Shown: positions 55,301 through 62,794 of the stretch, in pieces
How the letters are laid out: each line of letters begins with the position of its first letter
How positions within the stretch are numbered: the stretch's first letter is position 1
From: Maribacter stanieri
GTDB lineage: Bacteria > Bacteroidota > Bacteroidia > Flavobacteriales > Flavobacteriaceae
Direction of reading: 5' to 3'
Length of the DNA: 64,000 bases
NCBI RefSeq assembly: GCF_900112245.1
Contig: NZ_FOYX01000002.1
Coordinates: 372,001-436,000, forward strand
Translations under genes and position numbers: made by a program
Notes under the pieces: generated by a model
What the model was told of the DNA's origin: nothing
The model's input: the letters and a program-made list of their open reading frames with translations, nothing else
Database searches by the model: none

Positions 55301-55329
55301 CAACGCCACGACTATTCATCGTGGCGTTG
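55301..55329 (-). terminator. Hairpin after the TPR gene
   Basis: CAACGCCACG (55301-55310) and CGTGGCGTTG (55320-55329) form a perfect 10-bp G/C-rich stem. On the minus strand it is followed by TTATTATTATG, so it can serve the minus-strand operon that ends at 55386. Confidence 0.7.
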
Positions 55330-55385
55330 AAAAAAAAACAATCCAACCTAAAACAAACATGAAATGAAAATAATTGGGCAATCAA

Positions 55386-56663
55386 TTACAAATCATGGAC
55401 TTGCTTTTCCATACCGGGACCTAACTCATAAATGGCCCCTATTAATTCTCCTTTTAATTCTTTAACCCTTTCAGATTTACCATTTGCCTTGTAAACCTCT
55501 GCCGCTTGATATAGTAATGCAGGTTCAATTGTTTTACCATATACGTAGGTATTCATTACTTCCAAAGCTTTCTCCTTATCACCATTTTTTAATAAACTAT
55601 ATGCTAACCAGCTATATGATTCTGGTGTGGGTCTATTCTCTACTTCTTGTTGTGCCAAGATTAAAGCATTATCATATTGTTTTGTTTCGCCTACATACAA
55701 CCCTAAATTATAAGCATTGTACATATCTCCATAGGCTTCATTTTTTACCCTAGTAAAGTATTCATCTAAATTTCTGGTTCTCACCAAGTCATTACCTATA
55801 TAGTCCGCTATTTCCGCTTTCAGCAAAAAATAATCTGGAGCATTATAAGTCTTGGTTACGGAATCTAAAATGCGTATTGCTTCTTTTGCATTCTTATCAT
55901 TGGAAAAAACGATCCAAGCAATACCTTTTTTAGCATAGGCATTATCATTATCAATTTCCAAAGCTTTTAAATAGTGATTATATGAATCTTGAATTCTACC
56001 GGCATGACCATAATAGTCAGCTAAATTGGTATAACTCCAAAGCATTAAATCTTTACTTTTAGACGTCTCTGCTTTTGTTCTTGCCTTTTCCATAAAATTT
56101 ATGGTAGTATCTAAATCACCTTTATAATCGTTCCATTTAGCCAAACGAATCATATAACCAAAATCTGACATGTTCTTTAAACTATCCAAATGTTGCTCTG
56201 CTTTTTGATAACTTCCTAATTCCATATGTATATCAAAAAACAAACTTTGATTTTCATTGAAATCTCCGCCTATTGCAGCAGCAGAATCTGCTAATAGTAA
56301 TGCTTCTTTAAAACGATGCTGAGAGATATAATTTCTTGCCAGTGATCTGTAAAAACCAGGTTTCCCGATATTTGCGATATCTACCGCTTTCTTTAAACTC
56401 TTTTCTGCTTTTTTTAGAAACTTAATATCTCCTGTTTGCTGAAAATAGCGATTGTATTCGCCGCCCACCACACCAAAGCTAGTAAGCTGCATACTATCTG
56501 GTCTAATTTTAGAATTCCAGAGGTCAAAATATTTTGAGGTTGTTTCAATCTCGTTTGATACTAAATATTTATTGTAATCTTTTTTATGTGCAACTGTGTC
56601 TTTATTCTTTGTACCACAAGATGATACCAGTATCACTACTATTAAAAGCTTAATTAATTTCAT
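55386..56663 (-). CDS. Tetratricopeptide-repeat lipoprotein
   Basis: 425 residues. The lipoprotein signal ends at VSSC. Most of the chain is TPR-like helical repeats (KAEKSLKKAVDIANI, RTKAETSKSKDLMLWSYTNL, ALEIDNDNAYAKKGIAW, ESYSWLAYSLLKNGDKEKAL). It probably acts as a scaffold on a membrane surface. It lies 133 bp downstream of the second DUF4331 gene on the same strand. This arrangement of DUF4331 and TPR genes recurs in Bacteroidota as far as I recall (not searched). Confidence 0.83.
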   Translation of the reverse strand: MKLIKLLIVVILVSSCGTKNKDTVAHKKDYNKYLVSNEIETTSKYFDLWNSKIRPDSMQLTSFGVVGGEYNRYFQQTGDIKFLKKAEKSLKKAVDIANIGKPGFYRSLARNYISQHRFKEALLLADSAAAIGGDFNENQSLFFDIHMELGSYQKAEQHLDSLKNMSDFGYMIRLAKWNDYKGDLDTTINFMEKARTKAETSKSKDLMLWSYTNLADYYGHAGRIQDSYNHYLKALEIDNDNAYAKKGIAWIVFSNDKNAKEAIRILDSVTKTYNAPDYFLLKAEIADYIGNDLVRTRNLDEYFTRVKNEAYGDMYNAYNLGLYVGETKQYDNALILAQQEVENRPTPESYSWLAYSLLKNGDKEKALEVMNTYVYGKTIEPALLYQAAEVYKANGKSERVKELKGELIGAIYELGPGMEKQVHDL

Positions 56664-56694
56664 AAGGTTTGTTTTATTGTGGATCGTTTAAAAT

Positions 56695-56718
56695 AAGGGG
56701 AGCCTTTCAACTCCCCTT
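56695..56718 (-). other. Hairpin between TPR and DUF4331 genes
   Basis: AAGGGGAG (56695-56702) and CTCCCCTT (56711-56718) pair around eight bases in the 133-bp gap. On the minus strand it is followed by ATTTTAAA, a weak attenuator or processing site. Strength is uncertain. Confidence 0.4.
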
Positions 56719-56796
56719 CCCCTTCTTTTTCATAAACAATTTAGGGTTGTACCTGTCTTATTTACCACTATCAGCAGATAAGATGAAGGCAACTTT

Positions 56797-57582
56797 TTAT
56801 TCTGGTGCTCCCAAATATGGGAACGTAGTACCAACAGTAGCGGTTAGCCCAACGCCATCTGAAGTTAATCTTGGTAAATCGGCAACACCATCACCATCAG
56901 TATCTTGACCGCTAAATCTAGCGCCATCACCACCACCGAATAATAATATTAAGGATACATCAATAACATCGTCTTGAGGTGTTCTACCCGTTAAACCTAT
57001 TGCACCTTCATAATTTGGTGCACCACTACCACCATTAAAATATGTAGTTGGTAAATTTGGTGCTACTTCTAAAACGTCATTTGATAAAACTGTAGTTAAA
57101 ACAGTAGCAGAAACAGGATTGTTGGTAAAACCATCATCCATTGGTCCGTTTAAAATATCACCTAGAATGTTAGGCTCAAAGTTTACGGCTGCAGGATCTG
57201 CTCCTAAAATAGTAGCGTAAACATCATGATATGCTTCTAACCTAGCTTCAAAAGCAGCTTGAAAAGTAGCCTGCATTTCTGAAGGAATAGACATATTATG
57301 AGAATTCTTAGTATCTCCGTCTGCACTTAAAACAGTATTGATACCTGGTCTACCCATAAAATCAACTTGAGCATATGTTCCAGTAAAATCTAAATCCATG
57401 GCTTCTTCACATGGAGTACATGTGCCCCCACAATCAACACCAGTTTCATCACCGTTCATAATTCCATCATCACATGTTGGTGTAATTACAATTGGTGTAT
57501 TGTCATCATCATCGCTACAAGAAGCTAAAGCAACTACTGCCAAAAGAGACAAAAACGTATATTTTATATTTTTATATTTCAT
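56797..57582 (-). CDS. DUF4331 lipoprotein with a cysteine-rich stalk
   Basis: 261 residues. The lipoprotein signal ends at ALASC, followed by an aspartate run and a cysteine motif (CDDGIMNGDETGVDCGG plus CTPC). The C-terminal part, about 70-261, is DUF4331-like (FMGRPGINTVLSADGDTK, DVIDVSLILLFGGG). It ends with LPRLTSDGVGLTATV. It lies 22 bp downstream of another DUF4331 gene. Its function is unknown and it is cell-surface or periplasmic. The cysteine stalk recurs in other flavobacterial lipoproteins by recollection. Confidence 0.8.
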   Translation of the reverse strand: MKYKNIKYTFLSLLAVVALASCSDDDDNTPIVITPTCDDGIMNGDETGVDCGGTCTPCEEAMDLDFTGTYAQVDFMGRPGINTVLSADGDTKNSHNMSIPSEMQATFQAAFEARLEAYHDVYATILGADPAAVNFEPNILGDILNGPMDDGFTNNPVSATVLTTVLSNDVLEVAPNLPTTYFNGGSGAPNYEGAIGLTGRTPQDDVIDVSLILLFGGGDGARFSGQDTDGDGVADLPRLTSDGVGLTATVGTTFPYLGAPE

Positions 57583-57604
57583 CGTTATATTTTTTATAAG
57601 GTTA

Positions 57605-58315
57605 TTATTGCTTAACGTTTGTTGTTACCCATGTTTTGTAGACTGGTAATTCCAAAACATTAACTGCTGTAGTTTCTCCTAAAAGGCTATTTGGTATTTC
57701 AATAACGATAGACATTGTATTAGCACCATCAAAGGTGTCAACCGCAGTATCATCGTCATCAGCTGTAGAATTTGGATCGCCCGCTGGTTTAAAACCTAAA
57801 GGAGCCTCGCCACCTATTACTGCATTGAATTGAAAAAAGTCGAAGAAAAAAGCATCTTGTCTTGGACCTGCAAATAAAGAAACACCGTTTGCAGTAGTTT
57901 CTACTATTGCAGTTTCTGCAGAAATAGCTACTGATCCTAACGGAGCATCTACCATAACTGAACCATTCAATCCTGTTTCACTTGGTGCAACCGGACCAAA
58001 GAAATACATTTTACCATCTCTTGGTATAGCCTGGATTACTAAATCTTCTACCAAATCGCCATCTCTGTCGATATTAATTTCCATTAATACATTCTCATCG
58101 AACGTACCATAAGCCAAATCTGGCAGTACATTAGATTGAAGATCTACCGCAAAAACGGTATTGTCTGAACCTAATGTTGGTTCAAACGCATAAAAGTCGG
58201 CAATGTCTGCCGAAGTTCCCATTGTGTCTGGCGCATCAATATGATCTGCCGCAACTAAAAGAACTCCTACCAAGGCTAATGCCCCAAGTCCCATAAATAA
58301 TTTTGATTTTTTCAT
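57605..58315 (-). CDS. Exported DUF4331-like protein
   Basis: 236 residues with an N-terminal signal (LFMGLGALALVGVLLVA) and an early AADHIDAPDTM motif typical of DUF4331. The central part is FAVDLQSNVLPDLAYGTFDE and the end SIVIEIPNSLLGE. The family has no proven role. It is the first gene of a minus-strand unit with the second DUF4331 gene and the TPR lipoprotein. The second gene also belongs to DUF4331, so a pair with complementary halves of the domain is possible. Confidence 0.83.
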   Translation of the reverse strand: MKKSKLFMGLGALALVGVLLVAADHIDAPDTMGTSADIADFYAFEPTLGSDNTVFAVDLQSNVLPDLAYGTFDENVLMEINIDRDGDLVEDLVIQAIPRDGKMYFFGPVAPSETGLNGSVMVDAPLGSVAISAETAIVETTANGVSLFAGPRQDAFFFDFFQFNAVIGGEAPLGFKPAGDPNSTADDDDTAVDTFDGANTMSIVIEIPNSLLGETTAVNVLELPVYKTWVTTNVKQ

Positions 58316-58488
58316 TATCCTTTTTTTTTAGATTAGAATCACCCTTACTTACGAGGTAAAAAAGACAAGGTTCATTTTTTCTTAAAAAAATTAAAAAATA
58401 TTCTCACCACATTTCATAAGAACCGCGCATATACCTTTCTATGGCGTAGATGTAACATTTTTTAAATTAGTATGAAGTAATAATTAGC

Positions 58489-58496
58489 TAACTTTG
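58489..58496 (+). promoter_or_regulatory. Likely -7 promoter element of the LETM1-related gene
   Basis: TAACTTTG exactly matches TAnnTTTG, 21 bases before the ATG at 58518. The matching -33 region is only T-rich. Confidence 0.45.
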
Positions 58497-58517
58497 CACT
58501 GTTAAATTATTTAAGAT

Positions 58518-59723
58518 ATGAACCCGTCTTCCTCTGGTTGGATTGAGAAATATGGTTCGGTTGTTCAAAAACACCAAGACGCTTTCCCTAGTTTTGAAGC
58601 TTTATATGGGACACTTAAAAGAAGTGGTTTTGTATATGGTCTAAATTCTAGCATTCCAGATTTTATTGAATTGGAACATACCTTATCTGAAGACGAAAAG
58701 GCTAAAATAAATTTATTACACGCGCTTTACTTTACCTACCGTACAAAAGGAGGTGATGATTATTCTGAATTTATTGAACAGGTATTTAAGTTTTATGAAA
58801 TTCTAAAAATTAATAGAACCGGTTTTTTTGATAAATGGTTTACAGGAAACAAAACCTCAGCGAAGCTAGAGAAGCTGATGACTTCACGTATTTATATTGA
58901 AGACAATATCATTAGCAAAACTTTTAACAGTCTTATTACCAATTCACTGCTATTCATTGATGTATTACTCTTTAAGCACTTTTTAAATGGCCATATCGCC
59001 CTAAAAGAAAAAGCTGAAGAAATTGAATACCTAGCTATTAACATTGCCTACCATGCGCTAAGCTCTAAAGAGATAGATAGAAAAGACAACAAACTTTCTC
59101 AATTGCTAGCGTCTTCATTAACCTATATCAGTTGTGCTGAAAATAGTTTTGATGGTTCTTATCGCGAGAGACTATTAAACAATAAAGAAAACTGGGAGAA
59201 TCGGTATTTATTAGATATGGCCTGCCTAACGGTATGGGAAGATCATTCTTTAGATTATACAGAGTCTGACTTCATATTCGGAATAGGAAAAGATTTAGGT
59301 TTTGAAAAAACCATCATATCAACATCTATTACAGATGTAACAGAATTCTTTAAATTGAATATGGATGTAATTCCTTATTTAAAGGAAAAGAATTTGGCAA
59401 AACAGTTTTACGATAGCATGGGTAAGATTGTTAAGAAACTGATTCTACGTAATAGTAAAAGGTTACATAAAGAGCTTTCTCAAAGTGCCGAATTGGTTGC
59501 TTTGTTATCAAAATCTACCATGAGAGATTTAAACAATGAAGAAAAGAAGAAGGTTCAAAATCAACTTTTAGATATTTTTAAAAGCATCCCTTCTTTAGCT
59601 ATATTTATTCTGCCTGGCGGTGCAATTTTGCTTCCTATATTTATTAAGCTGATTCCTAAATTATTGCCATCGGCATTTGATGAAAATAGAATTGACGAGG
59701 AAGAAGATTTATATCGTAAATAA
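58518..59723 (+). CDS. LETM1-related biofilm-associated protein
   Basis: 401 residues, mostly helical and soluble. The C-terminal region (IPSLAIFILPGGAILLPIFI, KLIPKLLPSAFDEN) resembles the LETM1 core that anchors mitochondrial LETM1 in the membrane. Flavobacterial proteins with this end are annotated as LETM1-related biofilm-associated, which is a weak functional link. The rest has no recognised domain. It stands alone with a -7-like element, convergent with the LytTR gene. Confidence 0.8.
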   Translation: MNPSSSGWIEKYGSVVQKHQDAFPSFEALYGTLKRSGFVYGLNSSIPDFIELEHTLSEDEKAKINLLHALYFTYRTKGGDDYSEFIEQVFKFYEILKINRTGFFDKWFTGNKTSAKLEKLMTSRIYIEDNIISKTFNSLITNSLLFIDVLLFKHFLNGHIALKEKAEEIEYLAINIAYHALSSKEIDRKDNKLSQLLASSLTYISCAENSFDGSYRERLLNNKENWENRYLLDMACLTVWEDHSLDYTESDFIFGIGKDLGFEKTIISTSITDVTEFFKLNMDVIPYLKEKNLAKQFYDSMGKIVKKLILRNSKRLHKELSQSAELVALLSKSTMRDLNNEEKKKVQNQLLDIFKSIPSLAIFILPGGAILLPIFIKLIPKLLPSAFDENRIDEEEDLYRK

Positions 59724-59747
59724 CTTATTTACAATACATTAATTTTT

Positions 59748-60512
59748 CTACTCTAACCAAAGCTTAAAGTCTTTTACCTTTTCTCTACTTACAATAATTT
59801 CACAATCTGGATTGTTATTCAATTTTATCTGTAGTCTAGAGTTCGTGTAGGAAATGATATCCTTTATATGTTCAATATTCACAAAAAACTTTCTACTTAC
59901 CCTAAAAAAAACCTGTGGTTTTAACTCATCTTCTAATTGTTCTAAAGTAGTATCCAATAAATAATTACGCCCATCTTTAGTGGCAGCATAGGTTCCTTTG
60001 TTTTCACTGAAGAAGCACTCTACATCTTCTGCATTGATAATTTTTAAATGCTGACCTACCTTGGCTGTAAAACGCTTTTTATACTCGCGTTCTAACGGAT
60101 TTACCAACAGCTTCTTAATATCTTCAAAATCTAACGCAATTTTATTAGGCTCGCTAATGGTTTTAAATCGTTTGCGATATTTAATGACAGCTTGCTCTAA
60201 ATCTTCATCATCTATTGGTTTTAATAAATAGTCAATGCTATTCAATTTAAAGGCTTTAAGCGCATACTCGTCAAACGCGGTAGTAAATATGATGGCACTG
60301 TGCACTTCTATGACATCAAAAATCTCAAAAGAAAGTCCGTCAGATAGTTGAATATCCAAGAAGATTAAATCTGGATGCTCATTTTCCTGAAACCAATTGA
60401 TAGCCTCTTCAACCGAGTGTAACATAGTAGAGACTGTTAAATCTAAACTCTCTAACATTCTACCTAACCTACGTGCTGCCGGTTTTTCGTCTTCAATTAT
60501 AATGGTCTTCAT
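59748..60512 (-). CDS. LytTR-family response regulator
   Basis: 254 residues. A receiver domain (about 1-115) carries the acidic pair in IIEDEKPAARR, the phosphoacceptor D53 in LIFLDIQLSDG and a lysine in YLLKPIDDEDLEQAV. The C-terminal LytTR DNA-binding domain spans about 145-254 (FTAKVGQHLKIINAEDVECF, FFRVSRKFFVNIEHIKDI). It is the natural partner of the LytS-like kinase upstream in the same minus-strand cluster, with six small genes between them. Confidence 0.93.
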   Translation of the reverse strand: MKTIIIEDEKPAARRLGRMLESLDLTVSTMLHSVEEAINWFQENEHPDLIFLDIQLSDGLSFEIFDVIEVHSAIIFTTAFDEYALKAFKLNSIDYLLKPIDDEDLEQAVIKYRKRFKTISEPNKIALDFEDIKKLLVNPLEREYKKRFTAKVGQHLKIINAEDVECFFSENKGTYAATKDGRNYLLDTTLEQLEDELKPQVFFRVSRKFFVNIEHIKDIISYTNSRLQIKLNNNPDCEIIVSREKVKDFKLWLE

Positions 60513-60546
60513 GGTCTATATTTATGGTTAAATAGATTCGTATGCT

Positions 60547-60912
60547 TTAATCGTTATATGAATTTATGTATTTCTGAATTTCACGTTCTTCCCATTTCTT
60601 CATGTACCATGAAATATTTCCAAATACAATAATTCCATGAACAACCAGTATAATTCCCCAAACAATGGTGGTGCCGTAAACATTCCAGTTTATCCAATCT
60701 AAAAATTCAGGATTGCCTAATGCATTTTTATTCACCATAATGAAAACGAACTTATGTCTCAAGAAATACAAAATGATATTTATTATTAGAAAAACTAATG
60801 TGTGATTATAGAAACGCTTGATACTCTCCACTTTTGTTTTTGCTCTCTCATATTTAGACAACCTATTGTAATCTTCGTTTACATGATTATCGTTTACTTG
60901 ATTGGTATCCAT
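60547..60912 (-). CDS. 2TM-domain protein, copy A
   Basis: 121 residues from the ATG at 60912, one base after the stop of the preceding 2TM gene. A longer frame overlapping that gene is not used. Two helices (TLVFLIINIILYFLRHKFVF, VYGTTIVWGIILVVHGIIVF) are followed by MKKWEEREIQKYINSY, matching the 2TM family (PF13239). The linker is longer and more polar than in the other copies. It is the last small gene before the regulator. Confidence 0.82.
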   Translation of the reverse strand: MDTNQVNDNHVNEDYNRLSKYERAKTKVESIKRFYNHTLVFLIINIILYFLRHKFVFIMVNKNALGNPEFLDWINWNVYGTTIVWGIILVVHGIIVFGNISWYMKKWEEREIQKYINSYND

Positions 60913-60913
60913 G

Positions 60914-61252
60914 TTATCTATATTTTTCAAATTCACGTTTATCTTCCTCAATGTATTTATTTATTTGGCGAGATTCCCAGTCATTACTTAAAAACGGATT
61001 GAAGTTAAAAACTTTGCCCGCATGAAAAACCAATCCTATTCCCCAGAAAAAAGGCGTTAAAAAGGTGCCAAAATTAACCAATGCTTCATATAGTGATTCC
61101 CCTTCCCATATTCTTATAATTACGTTCATGGTTATTATAAAAATATTTGCCAAAATGTAAACAGTTAAATGAATATAAAAACCTTTTAAGTCTTTTACCT
61201 TCTTTTCAGCCTTTGCAAGTTTATCTATATTACCTATTGTTGAAACTTCCAT
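60914..61252 (-). CDS. 2TM-domain protein, copy B
   Basis: 112 residues from the ATG at 61252, one base after the preceding gene's stop. The family pattern is DKLAKAEKKVKDLKGFYIHL, GTFLTPFFWGIGLVFHAGKV, FLSNDWESRQINKYIEED. It is closely similar to copy C (about half or more of positions by eye), so the two probably arose by a recent tandem duplication. Confidence 0.88.
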   Translation of the reverse strand: MEVSTIGNIDKLAKAEKKVKDLKGFYIHLTVYILANIFIITMNVIIRIWEGESLYEALVNFGTFLTPFFWGIGLVFHAGKVFNFNPFLSNDWESRQINKYIEEDKREFEKYR

Positions 61253-61253
61253 A

Positions 61254-61592
61254 TTATCTAAATTTATTGGCATCTCTTTCTTCCTCTTCTACATATTTAT
61301 TAATCTGGCGCTGTTCCCAGTCTTTACTAAAGAAAGGACTGTAGCCAAATACTTTGGCTGCATGAAATGCCAAACCTATACCCCAGAAAAACGGAGTAGA
61401 AAATGTACCGAAGTTAAATAATGCTTCTGAAAACGAAGCTCCGCTAGACATTATTCCCATTATGGTAACTGTCATTAAAAACAAATTTACAAGTACGTAA
61501 ACAAGTAAGTGTATATAAAACCCTTTCAATTCTTTAACCTTCTTTTTAGCTCTAGCTAATTTATCTGAATGTTCAAATTCGTTTAGTTCCAT
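61254..61592 (-). CDS. 2TM-domain protein, copy C
   Basis: 112 residues from ATG 61592. It overlaps the end of copy D by ten bases (ATGGAACTAA). The motifs are DKLARAKKKVKELKGFYIHL, FSTPFFWGIGLAFHAAKVFG and DWEQRQINKYVEEEE. It is near-identical in layout to copy B. Confidence 0.88.
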   Translation of the reverse strand: MELNEFEHSDKLARAKKKVKELKGFYIHLLVYVLVNLFLMTVTIMGIMSSGASFSEALFNFGTFSTPFFWGIGLAFHAAKVFGYSPFFSKDWEQRQINKYVEEEERDANKFR

Positions 61593-61873
61593 CTCTGTGC
61601 GTTTTCTTCTTGTCTTAAATACTCTTGTGTTTTTCTTTCTTCCCAGTCTCTGCCGATAAACGGATTCAAGTTAAAAATTTTATTCGCTTTAAAAAATAAG
61701 CTGATACTTAAACCGAATACTACCCAAAGAAACCAGGCATTTCGCCACTCATTTAAATAATAATTTATTGCTGCTACAATTAAAACGGTTACAATAGCTG
61801 ATGCTACTTTTCCATAAAATTCTCTAATTTCTTCTACTCTTTCCTTTGCTCTAATATATTTTGTGTTTTCCAT
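61583..61873 (-). CDS. 2TM-domain protein, copy D
   Basis: 96 residues from ATG 61873. The helices are ASAIVTVLIVAAINYYLNEW and FLWVVFGLSISLFFKANKIF. The tail is DWEERKTQEYLRQEENAQ. Its end overlaps copy C. It is the most divergent of the five in the first helix. Confidence 0.86.
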   Translation of the reverse strand: MENTKYIRAKERVEEIREFYGKVASAIVTVLIVAAINYYLNEWRNAWFLWVVFGLSISLFFKANKIFNLNPFIGRDWEERKTQEYLRQEENAQRWN

Positions 61874-61891
61874 GATCTTAAGTCTTTTAGG

Positions 61892-62176
61892 TTATGATTC
61901 TTGCATGAATTCTTTAATCTTTCTCTCTTCCCAATTCTTACCGAATAATGGGTTATATCCATAAGCATAAAGACCGTTCATCACTAATCCGAATCCCCAA
62001 CCTAGTGCCGGAAAAATTACCCATAGAAAACTTGTTGTATTATAATTGATATATGCCAAAATTGGTATTACGATACAGTATGCCATTAAATTACCATAAA
62101 AGCCTTTTATAGCTTGTACTTTTTCTTTTGCCTTTTCGTACTTATAGTTTCTGTCGTTTGTAAAATTTGATTCCAT
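61892..62176 (-). CDS. 2TM-domain protein, copy E
   Basis: 94 residues from ATG 62176. The sequence YEKAKEKVQAIKGFYGNL, CIVIPILAYINY, FLWVIFPALGWGFGLVMNGL and WEERKIKEFMQES closely matches the C-terminal 2TM domain of the kinase (ERVELIKGFYGNL, CIVIPVLAFINY, WVIFPAIGWGIGLL, WEERKIKEFMEK). The stand-alone gene and the fused domain are therefore sisters. It is separated from the PPOX gene by 142 bp, so it may have its own promoter. Confidence 0.9.
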   Translation of the reverse strand: MESNFTNDRNYKYEKAKEKVQAIKGFYGNLMAYCIVIPILAYINYNTTSFLWVIFPALGWGFGLVMNGLYAYGYNPLFGKNWEERKIKEFMQES

Positions 62177-62318
62177 TTTTAAAGTTTTAAATGATTACTA
62201 TTTTAATTCTATACTTCAAATTTCGGAAGATCATACAGGTTTTGAAAAAATGAAATACCCAGTTGTAATTTTTAATGACTGAATTGTAAAATGTGGTATT
62301 TATAGGCGTAAAAAACCT

Positions 62319-62771
62319 TTAAAGCCCATACGATTTCTTTGCACTTTCTATCTGTTGTTCTTCTGTAGTATTAGGATACAGCAGGTACTTAGGTGCTATA
62401 ATAGGTTTTGAACTAGTAATCGTAATCTTGGTAATTGTAGCAAATGGAAACTTGCCTTCAGTAAGGTGTAGCAGCATTTTCTCCATCTTAGAGAAGTCTG
62501 TAGCTGATTTCTCTATTATTTCAGCCGCGCCTTTAAGCTGGAATCCTTTTTGCTTTAAAATGTCTATAAAACTGATACACACATTTTTATTCGCCCTTAT
62601 ATTTTTAACGGTTTGTGGCGAAGCTATATTTGCTACTATAATTGTATCGTCTTCAAAATAACAGAATATCTCTTTGGGTGATACATTGGGCATGTTATTG
62701 GCAGAAGATGTTGCCAGCCAACACAATACACTATCGTCTATAGCCGCTTCTATTTCTTTTGTGAGCATCAT
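62319..62771 (-). CDS. Pyridoxamine 5'-phosphate oxidase family protein
   Basis: 150 residues with the split-barrel flavin fold (DSVLCWLATSSANNMPNVSP, FCYFEDDTIIVANIASPQTV, NVCISFIDILKQKGFQLKGA). It is smaller than true PNPOx, and an FMN or other flavin cofactor is likely. It lies 23 bp after the kinase gene and precedes the 2TM series, so it may belong to the operon. Its link to signalling is unknown. Confidence 0.83.
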   Translation of the reverse strand: MMLTKEIEAAIDDSVLCWLATSSANNMPNVSPKEIFCYFEDDTIIVANIASPQTVKNIRANKNVCISFIDILKQKGFQLKGAAEIIEKSATDFSKMEKMLLHLTEGKFPFATITKITITSSKPIIAPKYLLYPNTTEEQQIESAKKSYGL

Positions 62772-62794
62772 AGTGTAATTCTTTAAAAATTCAT

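Noticed and set aside
55188-55385. 65-codon minus-strand frame after the TPR gene
   Set aside because: It covers the hairpin at 55301 and AT-rich spacer and has no start context or motif; judged non-coding.
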